From: Prochlorococcus sp. AG-347-M23
Lineage (GTDB): Bacteria; Cyanobacteriota; Cyanobacteriia; PCC-6307; Cyanobiaceae
DNA: 64,000 nucleotides
Reading direction: 5' to 3'
NCBI GenBank assembly: GCA_003278855.1
Contig: QCCU01000003.1
Coordinates: 59,593 to 123,592 of the forward strand
The notes below the pieces were generated by a model. It had not been told where the DNA came from. It was given only the letters and a program-made list of their open reading frames with translations, and searched no databases. Numbering within the stretch: the stretch's first letter is position 1; each line of letters starts with the position of its first letter. Shown here one piece after another: positions 51,164 through 59,372 of the stretch. A program made the translations under genes and the position numbers.

Positions 51164-51589
51164 ATGATCAAGAATTTATTCATCGCATTAGCTTTTGCAT
51201 TAATGCTTATTAATCCAAGCATTTCTATAGCTGTAGAATCTCCTGTTGATGTACAAGAAATCTTCACCTCTTCACAAAACATTGATGGAGATAACTTTAA
51301 ATATCCAAAAGGAAAAGCTGAAATGCGTTTGATTAGAGTAGAAGTTGAAAATGGCGCAACGATACCAATGCACTCTCATCCTGTACCTTTACTGGGTCAT
51401 ATTGAAAGTGGTGAATTAACGCTTGCTGAAAAGACAGGTATTAGTAAAACATTTAAGGAAGGGGATTCATTTGTTCTCTCAGCAAATACTCCTGCTCATA
51501 CAATGGCTAATAGTGGGAATTCTTCAGCCGTAATGTGGGTTGCTGTAGCTTCCGCAGAAGGTGTACCTACTTTGAATCCTGAAGAATAA
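51164..51589 (+). CDS. exported cupin-domain protein
   Basis: A protein of 141 residues with a signal peptide (NLFIALAFALMLINPSISIA). The mature part is one cupin barrel with the metal motif IPMHSHPVPLLGHIESGELTL and a second motif around SANTPAHTMANSGN. Periplasmic location. Similar cupins bind Fe, Mn or small ligands; no specific substrate can be given. A terminator with a repeated element follows at 51600. Confidence 0.82.
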   Translation: MIKNLFIALAFALMLINPSISIAVESPVDVQEIFTSSQNIDGDNFKYPKGKAEMRLIRVEVENGATIPMHSHPVPLLGHIESGELTLAEKTGISKTFKEGDSFVLSANTPAHTMANSGNSSAVMWVAVASAEGVPTLNPEE

Positions 51590-51599
51590 ATCAACCTTA

Positions 51600-51641
51600 T
51601 TGACAGTCAATCTAAATTAGGGTGCAATTAGCTCCTTTCTA
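51600..51641 (+). repeat. TGACAGTC element plus terminator hairpin, copy 2
   Basis: TTGACAGTCAATCTAAA (one change from copy 1) is followed by AGGGTGC-AATTA-GCTCCT and a T-rich end. Located 10 bases after the cupin stop. Confidence 0.55.
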
Positions 51642-51851
51642 ATGGTTATGTTTATGCATACTGCACGGCATCCACTTATCTCCCATTTGATGAGCTCCTT
51701 CACACCCAAACTTATAAGCTTCTTTTTCAGCCTGTTCCTTTGTATCAAATAGCATTGGCATTTTCATTTCTTTTTCAATAGGTTTATTAGAACAACCTAA
51801 TGAAAGAATAGACATAAAAAGAAAAGGAATAAAAGAAATAAAGTGTTTCAA
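51639..51851 (-). CDS. DUF3721-like small lipoprotein
   Basis: A protein of 70 residues with TTG start. A lipobox-type signal (ILSLGC) is followed by MLFDTKEQAEKEAYKFGCEGAHQMGDKWMPC, which is the DUF3721 pattern, and a Met/His-rich end (SMHKHNH) that may bind copper or zinc. A tract of AATC repeats lies just upstream of the start. Function unknown. Confidence 0.72.
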   Translation of the reverse strand: MKHFISFIPFLFMSILSLGCSNKPIEKEMKMPMLFDTKEQAEKEAYKFGCEGAHQMGDKWMPCSMHKHNH

Positions 51852-51859
51852 AATTAATT

Positions 51860-51878
51860 AATCAATCAATCAATCAAT
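51860..51878. repeat. AATC tetranucleotide tract
   Basis: Four full AATC units plus a partial one, preceded by TTAATTAA, nine bases upstream of the lipoprotein start on the minus strand (reads as TTGA/GATT repeats). A slippage-prone tract in a leader region. Confidence 0.6.
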
Positions 51879-52041
51879 GAAGTTTAGTATTAAATATCTT
51901 TGGGAATATTCTAAAAGCTAATTTATTTACATCTTTAATATTGACACTTGATCTAACCTCGACTCTACTTTTTTAGATAAAGTACCTATATTTTCTTATT
52001 GATTTAAAAGTTATTATTTTTGCAAATAACAGGATTAATAA

Positions 52042-52164
52042 ATGATGAAACTTGCGATCATTTTCTTACCAATTGTCTTTGCACTTATTTGGGCTCTGTT
52101 TATTGGGTTACGAATAAATAGAGTAGAAAATAGAGATGGAAAGAGAAAATTAATTAATTATTAA
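52042..52164 (+). CDS. small single-span membrane protein
   Basis: A protein of 40 residues: span LAIIFLPIVFALIWALFIGL and a basic tail (NRVENRDGKRK). ATG start (double Met). Function unknown. Confidence 0.5.
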   Translation: MMKLAIIFLPIVFALIWALFIGLRINRVENRDGKRKLINY

Positions 52165-52272
52165 AAATAAGATTTAAATATAGAAGTTTTCTTCCATCCT
52201 TCCTCTTTCTTGCATTTTTCTTATATCTTCGTAAGTATGCGTATATAGGCTTTCACATAGGGGTTGACGATT

Positions 52273-52539
52273 ATGAAAATTCCAATCGAAATGATGAAAG
52301 AAATTAGAGAAAGTGGGTACGATAAAAAGCTTGTATATACCTATATAAGAGAGCTATTAGACAGCGATAAAGAAATTAAAGAAAATAACAATCTAGACCT
52401 TGTAGACAATTACCTATTAGATAAAAATTTACAAGAACCTGCTCCTGAAATGCTGATGGCAGCAGAGCTTTTAGACGATTACTTATTAGATAAAAGATTT
52501 ATGAGAGAACTTGAAGATGAAGAATATGATGCTGCTTAA
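52273..52539 (+). CDS. acidic helical protein
   Basis: A protein of 88 residues from ATG 52273 (an in-frame TTG at 52264 would add three). It contains two near repeats, DNYLLDKNLQEP and DDYLLDKRFMRE, indicating an internal duplication, and ends in an acidic tail (LEDEEYDAA). Not recognised. A repeated element with terminator follows. Confidence 0.6.
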   Translation: MKIPIEMMKEIRESGYDKKLVYTYIRELLDSDKEIKENNNLDLVDNYLLDKNLQEPAPEMLMAAELLDDYLLDKRFMRELEDEEYDAA

Positions 52540-52557
52540 AATAACTATTAAATACGA

Positions 52558-52596
52558 GTGACAGTCGATCTAAAATAAGAGGCATTAGCTCCTTTT
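52558..52596 (+). repeat. TGACAGTC element plus terminator hairpin, copy 3
   Basis: GTGACAGTCGATCTAAA is followed by AGAGGC-ATTA-GCTCCTTTTTT. The T run overlaps the 3' end region of the convergent DsrE gene. Confidence 0.55.
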
Positions 52597-52974
52597 TTAA
52601 TAGCAAAGTACGCTATCCGCTTTAATTGATTCTTCAACTAGAACATCTGGCATAACAAACTCTGCAGTGTATCCATCTAGAAGCTTCTCATCGTAACCCC
52701 TAGATTTAGCAGACATTCCTGAGACATATATGGTAATTTTTGAATTCTTCAAATTTTGAAGATGTTCGTATAAATCTCCAGTACCTTGACCAACTATTTC
52801 ACCAGCTTTTTTGCAATTTAATATTTGTACTCCGTCTCCTGCTAGAAAAAGTGTTACTTTATGATCGTTTTTTTCTGCAGTAAGGGCAACCAATAAACCT
52901 AAAGTTATTTTATTTTTGGATTCTAAACCGCTGTAAATATGAACTAACACTGTATTGTCGGTAATGATAGACAT
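52597..52974 (-). CDS. DsrE/DsrF-like protein
   Basis: A protein of 125 residues with the DsrE fold pattern: VLVHIYSGLESKNKITLGLLVALTA, VTLFLAGDGVQILNC, then KITIYVSGMSAKSRGYD and a C-terminal VEESIKADSVLCY. Such proteins handle sulfur or act as small regulatory units; the Cys residues may be redox-active. It has a good AGGGAGG ribosome site. No sulfur-oxidation genes lie nearby. Confidence 0.8.
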   Translation of the reverse strand: MSIITDNTVLVHIYSGLESKNKITLGLLVALTAEKNDHKVTLFLAGDGVQILNCKKAGEIVGQGTGDLYEHLQNLKNSKITIYVSGMSAKSRGYDEKLLDGYTAEFVMPDVLVEESIKADSVLCY

Positions 52975-53084
52975 TTAATCCTCCCTAAATTTTGTTTTTA
53001 TATCCTAAATAAAATCTATTTTCATTAATTGTTTTTTTTGAAACGCTTACTACTCCCGGAGGAGGATATTACTATTCTGATTAA

Positions 53085-53234
53085 ATGAAGAAATTTCTAC
53101 TCCCACCACTTTTCAAACTATTTAACACAAGCACTTTCATTTCATCACTGAATCAAAATTCTTGCCCTGTTTTAGATGCCGAGGAAATAAAAAAGCAAGA
53201 ACAAAAAGAAGCTATTGAAAGGTTATACCCTTAA
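53085..53234 (+). CDS. small basic protein
   Basis: A protein of 49 residues: a hydrophobic N terminus (KKFLLPPLFKLFNTSTF), a Cys, then a charged helix (EEIKKQEQKEAIERLYP). A GGAGGAGG lies 20 bases upstream, too far for normal ribosome spacing. Function unknown. Confidence 0.5.
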   Translation: MKKFLLPPLFKLFNTSTFISSLNQNSCPVLDAEEIKKQEQKEAIERLYP

Positions 53235-53439
53235 ATTTTCAATAGAAATTTGTCAGGTCATACTATACGAAGCAGAACGGTCGGATTGACCCCATAGCAC
53301 CTATCACTTTCCCTAATAGTAAATTTGATGGATAATAAATTTATAGTTATTTATTGCGCAGTTCAATCTATAAATTGTCACTTTGACTGGCAAGTGACTA
53401 GCAGATAACTTACTTACTTTTTCCTTCAAATCCATTGAT

Positions 53440-53493
53440 ATGACTCAAGAACAGTTTTGGCTAATGAAGTGGGTACTTGATGCTAAAAACTAA
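53440..53493 (+). pseudogene. truncated duplicate of the EVE-domain gene start
   Basis: A 17-codon frame, MTQEQFWLMKWVLDAKN, matches the first 15 residues of the EVE protein at 56061 (MTEINYWLMKSEPDA) at M, T, W, L, M, K, D and A with no gap. The DNA 53303-53336 upstream also matches 55951-55984. It is a remnant of a duplication; no longer gene follows. Confidence 0.65.
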
Positions 53494-54209
53494 AGCCTTC
53501 CAAATCCCTTAATTCTTTTTTCTGTTTTATATCCTGCTTGTACGAATTGAGTATTATCAGTCCCGACATCATAAAGAGTATAATTTTTTCCTGCCCCAAT
53601 ACCAATAACAGCTTTTTGAGGAACTTTCTGCTCTTTCTTACGATTTCCATTTAAATCTTCTACTTCAGAATTAACAATCCCCTCTGTCAATTCCAAGTGA
53701 AACTGTTGTTTACTTCTTGCAGTAAATAATCTGTTTACCTGAAGACGTGTAAGTCTATCAAGGAGTGTCAGTGGCGGCGTATCTAGTGTTAAATTTTCGC
53801 CAACATCTTTTGAGCTTCCGTGAATCAAACCACAATCAAGTTCAACAAATCCAAATTGAAGTGCTGCTATCCAATCAAGAAATGATTTGTCTACAGCATT
53901 CGTAAGAGACTTAACTACTTCTTCACCCTTATTTATTCTCAAAGCTTCAGCTCTTTGATCACCACGGTAACCACTTTCCAAGAGGATTTGTTCTTCCCAC
54001 CAACCATATATGCACCATGGTTGTAAATCATTACTTTTTGGATTAATTAACCTATGGAGAAGCCTATTACAGTTTTTTTCAGGACCTATCATATCCCCCA
54101 AAACAAAAAGAGTTATATTACCAGGAGTTTTTTTTAAGTCTTTTTGAATAAGTTCATAAGTATCTAGATCCCCTTTAAGACCACTTACGAGTGCCCAGCG
54201 TTCTATCAT
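53490..54209 (-). CDS. degenerate calcineurin-like protein
   Basis: A protein of 239 residues with remnants of metallophosphatase motifs: SGLKGDLDTYE in place of SDxHGN, FVLGDMIGP (GD motif kept), YGWWEEQ in place of GNHE, and LIHGSSK. The final GHTH motif is absent. It is therefore probably not a normal phosphoesterase. Its ATG overlaps the stop of the upstream metallophosphatase-like gene (ATGA), so the two are coupled, and both follow the COG0523 gene. Confidence 0.7.
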   Translation of the reverse strand: MIERWALVSGLKGDLDTYELIQKDLKKTPGNITLFVLGDMIGPEKNCNRLLHRLINPKSNDLQPWCIYGWWEEQILLESGYRGDQRAEALRINKGEEVVKSLTNAVDKSFLDWIAALQFGFVELDCGLIHGSSKDVGENLTLDTPPLTLLDRLTRLQVNRLFTARSKQQFHLELTEGIVNSEVEDLNGNRKKEQKVPQKAVIGIGAGKNYTLYDVGTDNTQFVQAGYKTEKRIKGFGRL

Positions 54210-55021
54210 CTTTCACAAACATGAGATGCATCTTCAGCTTGTTCTGCAAATTCGAATCCATTTTTTAAACGCCATGCAAAAATCGGAGGAAGACCGGCAT
54301 CTATTATTGCTTTACAAGTAAGTTCAATATCATATTCCACTTCTCTAATTTTTACTTCATTAGTGACATCGTTATAAACAACATAAGTAGCTTTAGTTCC
54401 TCCATGTCTTGGCTCTCCAACTGAACCTGCATTTACTATTCTTCGCATCGGCAATTGAATTTCTTTTTCTTGAGTATCTTTGGGAACAGCATTTTTGATC
54501 TTTACAGCAATTGAACCATCTGCTAATTCGCGAATATAAGGTTGGTGAGTATGACCACAAAATAGAATCTCTGCTCTGGCATTTTCAACTCTCTCAAGAG
54601 CTGCGAATGCATCCATATCGGGTAGAAGATATTCATGTTGACTATTAGGACTACCATGAACAAAAAGACACTTATCTTTACGTATTGAGTAGGGTAGATT
54701 AGCTAGATAATCCTTATTTTCTGTAGTTAATTTATCTGTAGTCCATTGATGAGCAAAATGACCTCTTTTTTCAGCAAGCTGAGAAGGATAACTACAATCG
54801 CAAGCATCTAATCCATCAACAACATCTTCGTCCCAACATCCCTGACAAGTAGGAATTTCTTTATCTCTTATTAACTCAATAACCTCATTAGGTTGAGGAC
54901 CATAACCCACTAGATCTCCAAGACAGGTAATATTTGTAATTCCTTGGAGTTCAATATCTTTTAAGACAGCCTCTACTGCAGGTAGATTTGCATGTAAACA
55001 TGAGATGACAGCTTGATTCAT
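54206..55021 (-). CDS. metallophosphoesterase-like protein with altered metal site
   Basis: A protein of 271 residues. Recognisable motifs are GDLVGYGPQP (35-44), VHGSPNSQHE around His122, and GHTHQP (156-161). The first motif reads SCLHAN instead of SDxHGN, replacing a metal Asp with Cys8, and the GNHD block reads GCWDED. Several Cys are clustered (CQGC at 59-62 and CDC at 73-75), unusual for the family, which may build a zinc site. Activity is uncertain. Middle gene of a three-gene operon led by the COG0523 GTPase. Confidence 0.8.
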   Translation of the reverse strand: MNQAVISCLHANLPAVEAVLKDIELQGITNITCLGDLVGYGPQPNEVIELIRDKEIPTCQGCWDEDVVDGLDACDCSYPSQLAEKRGHFAHQWTTDKLTTENKDYLANLPYSIRKDKCLFVHGSPNSQHEYLLPDMDAFAALERVENARAEILFCGHTHQPYIRELADGSIAVKIKNAVPKDTQEKEIQLPMRRIVNAGSVGEPRHGGTKATYVVYNDVTNEVKIREVEYDIELTCKAIIDAGLPPIFAWRLKNGFEFAEQAEDASHVCER

Positions 55022-55028
55022 TTTTAAG

Positions 55029-55811
55029 TTAACGGCGAGCAGTTTGTAATTGTGAATTTCTAAGTGAAGTTTGATGATGATCTAGTACAGCATCATTAAG
55101 AAGGCAATTATGAATCGTTGCTTTTATTGACTCGAAGTTTAAATTTTTCCCTTGTATAACAATTTCAGAACATCTTTCTGGTCTTCCATTAAGAGGGGCA
55201 ACTTGGTTTAATGTTTGATATTGAGATCCTTGCTGACTGACTATCCAATTAAACAAGATGTAACGCCCATCAGGTAAGTTCATTAATGCTTTTGCTCTAT
55301 ATACATCCCCATAAGCACCATTAACTAATTCAAACCAAAAAGTATTCAAGCTTGCAGGATCCCAAATATGCTTTTGAAGATCAAGGCTTATTGATTCAAT
55401 TTCTCTAAAATCTAAAGTATCTTTAATTGATAATTCTGGATCTCTACCAAAATGAAGATATCTATTTGGCTGGAGATTATATTTTTCAAGTTCATTAATA
55501 ATTCTCAGATCAACTCCATTAATACCCTGAGATTTAGGTGTAAAAAATTGTGGAAATTCAATAATAATTAAAATGTTTTCTTTATCTTTCTCTGATATTG
55601 AGTTTGAAATAGATAAGTCTAATAAGTTAGGAATTTGATCTTTCAAAAAAGCAAAATCAATTTTTGAATTTATTGCTTGCTCTAAATTAATTTCGGAATA
55701 TCCTCCTAGACGTAAGTAACCACAATTACCAGAATAATTCTTAAAAGTATTTAGTATCCAATTTGTCTTACCGCATCCTGGCGAACCTGATATTAAACAG
55801 ACTTGACTCAT
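55029..55811 (-). CDS. COG0523/CobW-like metal-chaperone GTPase, divergent
   Basis: A protein of 260 residues. Walker A GSPGCGKT is at 9-16. A CobW C-terminal domain-like region is GRPERCSEIVIQGKNLNFES, then CLLND. The usual GCxCC metal motif of COG0523 proteins is not visible, and the protein is about 100 residues shorter than typical. Family members supply zinc, cobalt or iron to target proteins. A Zur/Fur-like box lies 38 bases upstream, so zinc limitation is a plausible trigger. Confidence 0.75.
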   Translation of the reverse strand: MSQVCLISGSPGCGKTNWILNTFKNYSGNCGYLRLGGYSEINLEQAINSKIDFAFLKDQIPNLLDLSISNSISEKDKENILIIIEFPQFFTPKSQGINGVDLRIINELEKYNLQPNRYLHFGRDPELSIKDTLDFREIESISLDLQKHIWDPASLNTFWFELVNGAYGDVYRAKALMNLPDGRYILFNWIVSQQGSQYQTLNQVAPLNGRPERCSEIVIQGKNLNFESIKATIHNCLLNDAVLDHHQTSLRNSQLQTARR

Positions 55812-55849
55812 AAAAAAATACTACCTAATGTATAAAATCTACACCAATA

Positions 55850-55864
55850 TGAAAATGAAAATCA
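55850..55864 (-). promoter_or_regulatory. Zur/Fur-like operator
   Basis: TGAAAAT-G-AAAATCA reads as a 7-1-7 dyad close to the Zur/Fur consensus TGATAAT-N-ATTATCA. It lies 38 bases before the COG0523 start. Which of Fur or Zur binds cannot be told. Confidence 0.45.
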
Positions 55865-55950
55865 TTTCTGTTTTCGATTTTAAATATTTATTTTTTGATT
55901 TAAGTGATAAAAACATTAATATTTAGAGAATTAATTACTCCATACCAAAC

Positions 55951-55984
55951 ATCACTTTCCTAAATAGATAATTTGATGGATAAT
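55951..55984 (+). repeat. promoter repeat, intact copy (pair of 53303-53336)
   Basis: ATCACTTTCC, then AATTTGATGGATAAT, matches 53303-53336 with four differences over 34 bases. Upstream of the EVE gene here and of its truncated copy there. Confidence 0.6.
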
Positions 55985-56060
55985 TAACCTAGATTTGAAC
56001 GTTTTTAATATTCTGTTCACACACCGTTCACACATTGTAATTTTCTTCTAAATTATCGAT

Positions 56061-56519
56061 ATGACTGAAATAAACTACTGGCTAATGAAAAGTGAGCCTG
56101 ATGCTTATAGCATAGATACTTTAAAAAATGATGGTGTAACTTTATGGGATGGAATAAGAAATTATCAGGCTCGAAATTTTATGAGAAAAATGAATAAAGG
56201 AGATAAAGTTTTTTTCTATCATTCGAATTGTAAGCCCCCAGGTATTGTGGGACTTATGGAGGTAATAGATCTAAATATTGTTGATCCCACTCAATTTGAT
56301 CAAAATTCAAAATATTTTGATCCAAAATCGAAACCTGATAATCCGAGGTGGGATTGTGTAAAAGTAGAGTATAAATTTAAATCAGACAAGATTTTAAGTT
56401 TACCAGAATTAAAGATTTTATTTAATGAGGATGAGTTATTAGTCGTAAAAAAAGGAAATAGGTTATCTATATTACCTGTCAGAAATGACATTGCAAAAAA
56501 ACTACTAGAAAAAATATAA
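56061..56519 (+). CDS. EVE-domain protein
   Basis: A protein of 152 residues made of one EVE (PUA-like) domain: YWLMKSEPDAYSIDTL, LWDGIRNYQARNFMRKM, GDKVFFYHSN and GIVGLMEVIDL. EVE domains bind modified bases in DNA or RNA; the 5-methylcytosine-type readers are the best-known use. Short free-standing members are found in most bacteria with unclear roles. A truncated duplicate of its 5' end is at 53440. Confidence 0.88.
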   Translation: MTEINYWLMKSEPDAYSIDTLKNDGVTLWDGIRNYQARNFMRKMNKGDKVFFYHSNCKPPGIVGLMEVIDLNIVDPTQFDQNSKYFDPKSKPDNPRWDCVKVEYKFKSDKILSLPELKILFNEDELLVVKKGNRLSILPVRNDIAKKLLEKI

Positions 56520-56525
56520 AAAATT

Positions 56526-56777
56526 TTAATCCTCAAAATTCATTGAAAACATATTTCCAATATAGAGTCTCGTTAAATCCCTATTTTGAAATCCTTTTTG
56601 CATCAAAAATCCCGCAATAGCAGCTTGTAGTATCCTATATTGATCCCAGTTAGGATGCTTCTCAACAAATTCTTTCATAGCCTTTTGAAGATTTTCTTGA
56701 AGTTCACATTTAAAACTTATTACTTCATCTTTATTATTTAATACTTTTGAATTTTCGTCGTAATTTAACTTTTGCAT
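56526..56777 (-). CDS. DUF2811-family protein
   Basis: A protein of 83 residues from ATG 56777 (the frame is open to 56852). The conserved DUF2811 part is ISFKCELQENLQKAMKEFVEKH, PNWDQYRILQAAIAGFLMQKG, then LTRLYIGNMF. A cyanobacterial family of unknown function. Convergent with the EVE gene (six-base gap). Confidence 0.75.
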   Translation of the reverse strand: MQKLNYDENSKVLNNKDEVISFKCELQENLQKAMKEFVEKHPNWDQYRILQAAIAGFLMQKGFQNRDLTRLYIGNMFSMNFED

Positions 56778-57090
56778 ATTGAAAAAACTTTTTTGAAATT
56801 TAAATCTACAAGATGTAGTTTTCTCCAAAATCAATAAATCGTCAACAAGCATTATTAAGAGATAGTCTCAGGTTATAGAATAATGAGAATTCAGTCATGA
56901 TCTTGGAAGTCATGGAAATTAATTTTGTAAAATTAAATCTTACTTAAATATAAAGATTTATATAAAATCAGAAGTTTTCCACATACTTTAGATCATCAGA
57001 TATTTTTTAAAAAAATACTGTGGAAAAGTTGTGAATAATTTTTTTTTGGAGGGGGAAATATTTTCTAAAATTTCCAATTTTATTTATCTT

Positions 57091-57462
57091 TTAATCCATT
57101 GATTCCCACATGTTTTTTATTTCATAAAATAAATTTTGCGCTATTGGTATCGGCCAATACATTTCGAAGGATCTAGTTTGATCTTGGCTTTCAAAAACAA
57201 ACCTTAAACTCCATTCATTCCTTTTCCCCTCTAACTGAATATACCAAGGAAGTTTTTCTAATTCTAAAGTAATAGATTCTTCATCCATTAATTGATCCTT
57301 GATAACTAATAATTGTTCATTAATTCTTAAGAGTAGAAGGTAAAGTGAATAGAATTCACTTTTTTGTAACTCGATTGACCAATTATCAACACCAATTAAA
57401 AAGCAATATTTGCCTTTTTTAAAATCTTTAAGTAATCTCCATCTTTTTTGGTCTTTTACCAA
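57091..57462 (-). CDS. DUF1818-family protein
   Basis: A protein of 123 residues, TTG start. It matches the cyanobacterial DUF1818 pattern: RWRLLKDFKKGKYCFLIGVDNW, WSIELQKSEFYSLYLLLLRI, and WSLRFVFESQDQTRSFEMYW. Soluble; function unknown. Its start lies two bases after the rpoZ stop, so they are coupled, a conserved neighbourhood. Confidence 0.82.
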   Translation of the reverse strand: MVKDQKRWRLLKDFKKGKYCFLIGVDNWSIELQKSEFYSLYLLLLRINEQLLVIKDQLMDEESITLELEKLPWYIQLEGKRNEWSLRFVFESQDQTRSFEMYWPIPIAQNLFYEIKNMWESMD

Positions 57463-57464
57463 AA

Positions 57465-57701
57465 TTAGCCTGGAAGTAAATCTGGTTGATCTTGTTCATC
57501 GCTTAGTTCAATAATTGACCTTTGGACGGGTTTAATAGTTGACTCCTCTAATAAGCCATCAAAATCATCAAAACGTCTCTGTTTAGCTCTGAAAGCAATT
57601 TTCACTGTAGTTAAATATCTATTAGTTGATTTTCTTATCAAGCTCTCACCTCTCTTTGCAAGATCATTAGAATCAATTCCTGAGTTATTAGATATGTTCA
57701 T
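57465..57701 (-). CDS. rpoZ: RNA polymerase omega subunit
   Basis: A protein of 78 residues. The conserved omega core is [31 protein letters not shown], followed by the acidic cyanobacterial tail ([13 protein letters not shown]). Omega helps fold and assemble the beta-prime subunit. It heads a two-gene unit with the DUF1818 gene. Divergent from the Hsp70-like gene. Confidence 0.88.
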   Translation of the reverse strand: MNISNNSGIDSNDLAKRGESLIRKSTNRYLTTVKIAFRAKQRRFDDFDGLLEESTIKPVQRSIIELSDEQDQPDLLPG

Positions 57702-57796
57702 TAAAAAAATTTTTACTATAAAATGTATTTTACAGTTTTTTCGACCGTTTAAAACATAAATTACAAAAAGAACTTAAATGATTTAAATAATTTCAT

Positions 57797-59365
57797 ATGG
57801 AAGAAAGTTTATCTGGAACACTTGCAATTGATTTAGGGAACACTAATACTGTTGTAGCTTTTCAAGATCAAAAAGATATAAATTCTGTTTTAGTTGAAAT
57901 ACCGAATATTACATCTTCTCCAGGAGTGATTCCTTCAGTAATTTGGTTTGAGGAACCTTCAAAGATTGCAAAAATTGGCATTAGTGCTCTTGAGATGAGG
58001 GATAACTCAAATTCTGATTTATTTTTTCATTCGAACTTTAAAAGATTAATTGGAAATTCTATTGAAAAAAATAACCAAAAAAATATTTTAAACCCTAATG
58101 AATGTGGCGAAAAATTTTTTCAAATTTTGTGGGCAAATATTCCGCACAAGTATGAGATCAAGAGACTTGTTTTAACTGCTCCAATAGATACATACAAGGG
58201 GTACAGAGAATGGTTAGTTAATCTTTGCGAGGATATATCTGTAGATGAAATAGCTCTTGTTGATGAGCCTACTGCGGCAAGTTTAGGAATAAATATACCC
58301 TTTGGCTCAAAAATTATGACATTAGATATTGGAGGAAGTACAGTCGACATGAATATAGTCAAAATAGAGGGGGGAGAAGGAAAATCTGGTCCAATAGCTG
58401 AATTATTAAAATTTAAAGGTAATGATGTAAGCTCAATTTCAAAACAAAAAATAAGGTGTGCTGAGATAATTGGGAAAACAGGCTCAAAAATTGGTGGGAA
58501 AGATATTGATCAATGGATAGTTGATTACTTTATTCCAGGTAATAATAATATTAAAAATCTTTCAAAGGCAGAAAAAATAAAATGTAAATTAAGCTCATCT
58601 GTAATCAAATATGAAAATAAATATCCAATTAAATTATTTACTGAACAAGATAAAGAAAATGACTTTTACTTAAGTAAAGAGATATTTGAGAAAATACTCA
58701 TTTCCAATAATCTTCTTAAACACCTTAACTCTTTACTAAAAGATTTATTAAATCAAGCAAGAGGTAAATTTTGTACAGTTGAAGACTTAAATGCAATTGT
58801 TTTAGTTGGTGGAGGAACTCAAATACCATTGATTAAGGAATGGATAACAAAAAAAATTCCAAAAATTCAAATAAAGTCACCACCACCCATTGAATCAATA
58901 GCTTTGGGAGCTTTAGCAATGACCCCAGGGGTAAAAATTAAAGACATATTAAACAAAGGATTATCTATAAGATTATTTAATAAAAGAGAGCAAAAACACT
59001 TTTGGCATCCTATTTTTTGCAAAGGTCAAACCTGGCCAACTGAAACACCCTTTAAACTGATCCTACAAGCCAGTAAAAAGAATCAAAAAATATTCGAAAT
59101 AATAATTGGAGAGACACAAAAAGAAAGAGCATATGATGTTATTTATGAAAATGGATTGCCAAAGTTATCAGAGATTCAAGATGAAGAAGAAATTATAAAA
59201 TGGGACAAAAAACCACTTAAGATAGTTTTAAAAAATAAATCTAATCTTGGAGAAGACACCTTAAAACTTTTTTTTAAAATTACGAAGAATGCTGATTTAT
59301 CAGTAAAGTGTTTCGATGTTAATGATGAATTTTTTGGAGAATATAATTTAGGGAATATCTTCTAA
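57797..59365 (+). CDS. Hsp70-family protein (DnaK-related)
   Basis: A protein of 522 residues. The ATPase domain has the phosphate loop DLGNTNT (12-18), LVDEPTAASLGI, IGGSTVDMNIVK and LVGGGTQIPLI. The C-terminal substrate-binding part is short (about 130 residues) and lacks the DnaK lid, so this is a divergent Hsp70 as found in cyanobacteria next to canonical DnaK proteins. Probably a chaperone; J-domain partners unknown. Confidence 0.87.
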   Translation: MEESLSGTLAIDLGNTNTVVAFQDQKDINSVLVEIPNITSSPGVIPSVIWFEEPSKIAKIGISALEMRDNSNSDLFFHSNFKRLIGNSIEKNNQKNILNPNECGEKFFQILWANIPHKYEIKRLVLTAPIDTYKGYREWLVNLCEDISVDEIALVDEPTAASLGINIPFGSKIMTLDIGGSTVDMNIVKIEGGEGKSGPIAELLKFKGNDVSSISKQKIRCAEIIGKTGSKIGGKDIDQWIVDYFIPGNNNIKNLSKAEKIKCKLSSSVIKYENKYPIKLFTEQDKENDFYLSKEIFEKILISNNLLKHLNSLLKDLLNQARGKFCTVEDLNAIVLVGGGTQIPLIKEWITKKIPKIQIKSPPPIESIALGALAMTPGVKIKDILNKGLSIRLFNKREQKHFWHPIFCKGQTWPTETPFKLILQASKKNQKIFEIIIGETQKERAYDVIYENGLPKLSEIQDEEEIIKWDKKPLKIVLKNKSNLGEDTLKLFFKITKNADLSVKCFDVNDEFFGEYNLGNIF

Positions 59366-59372
59366 AAAATAG

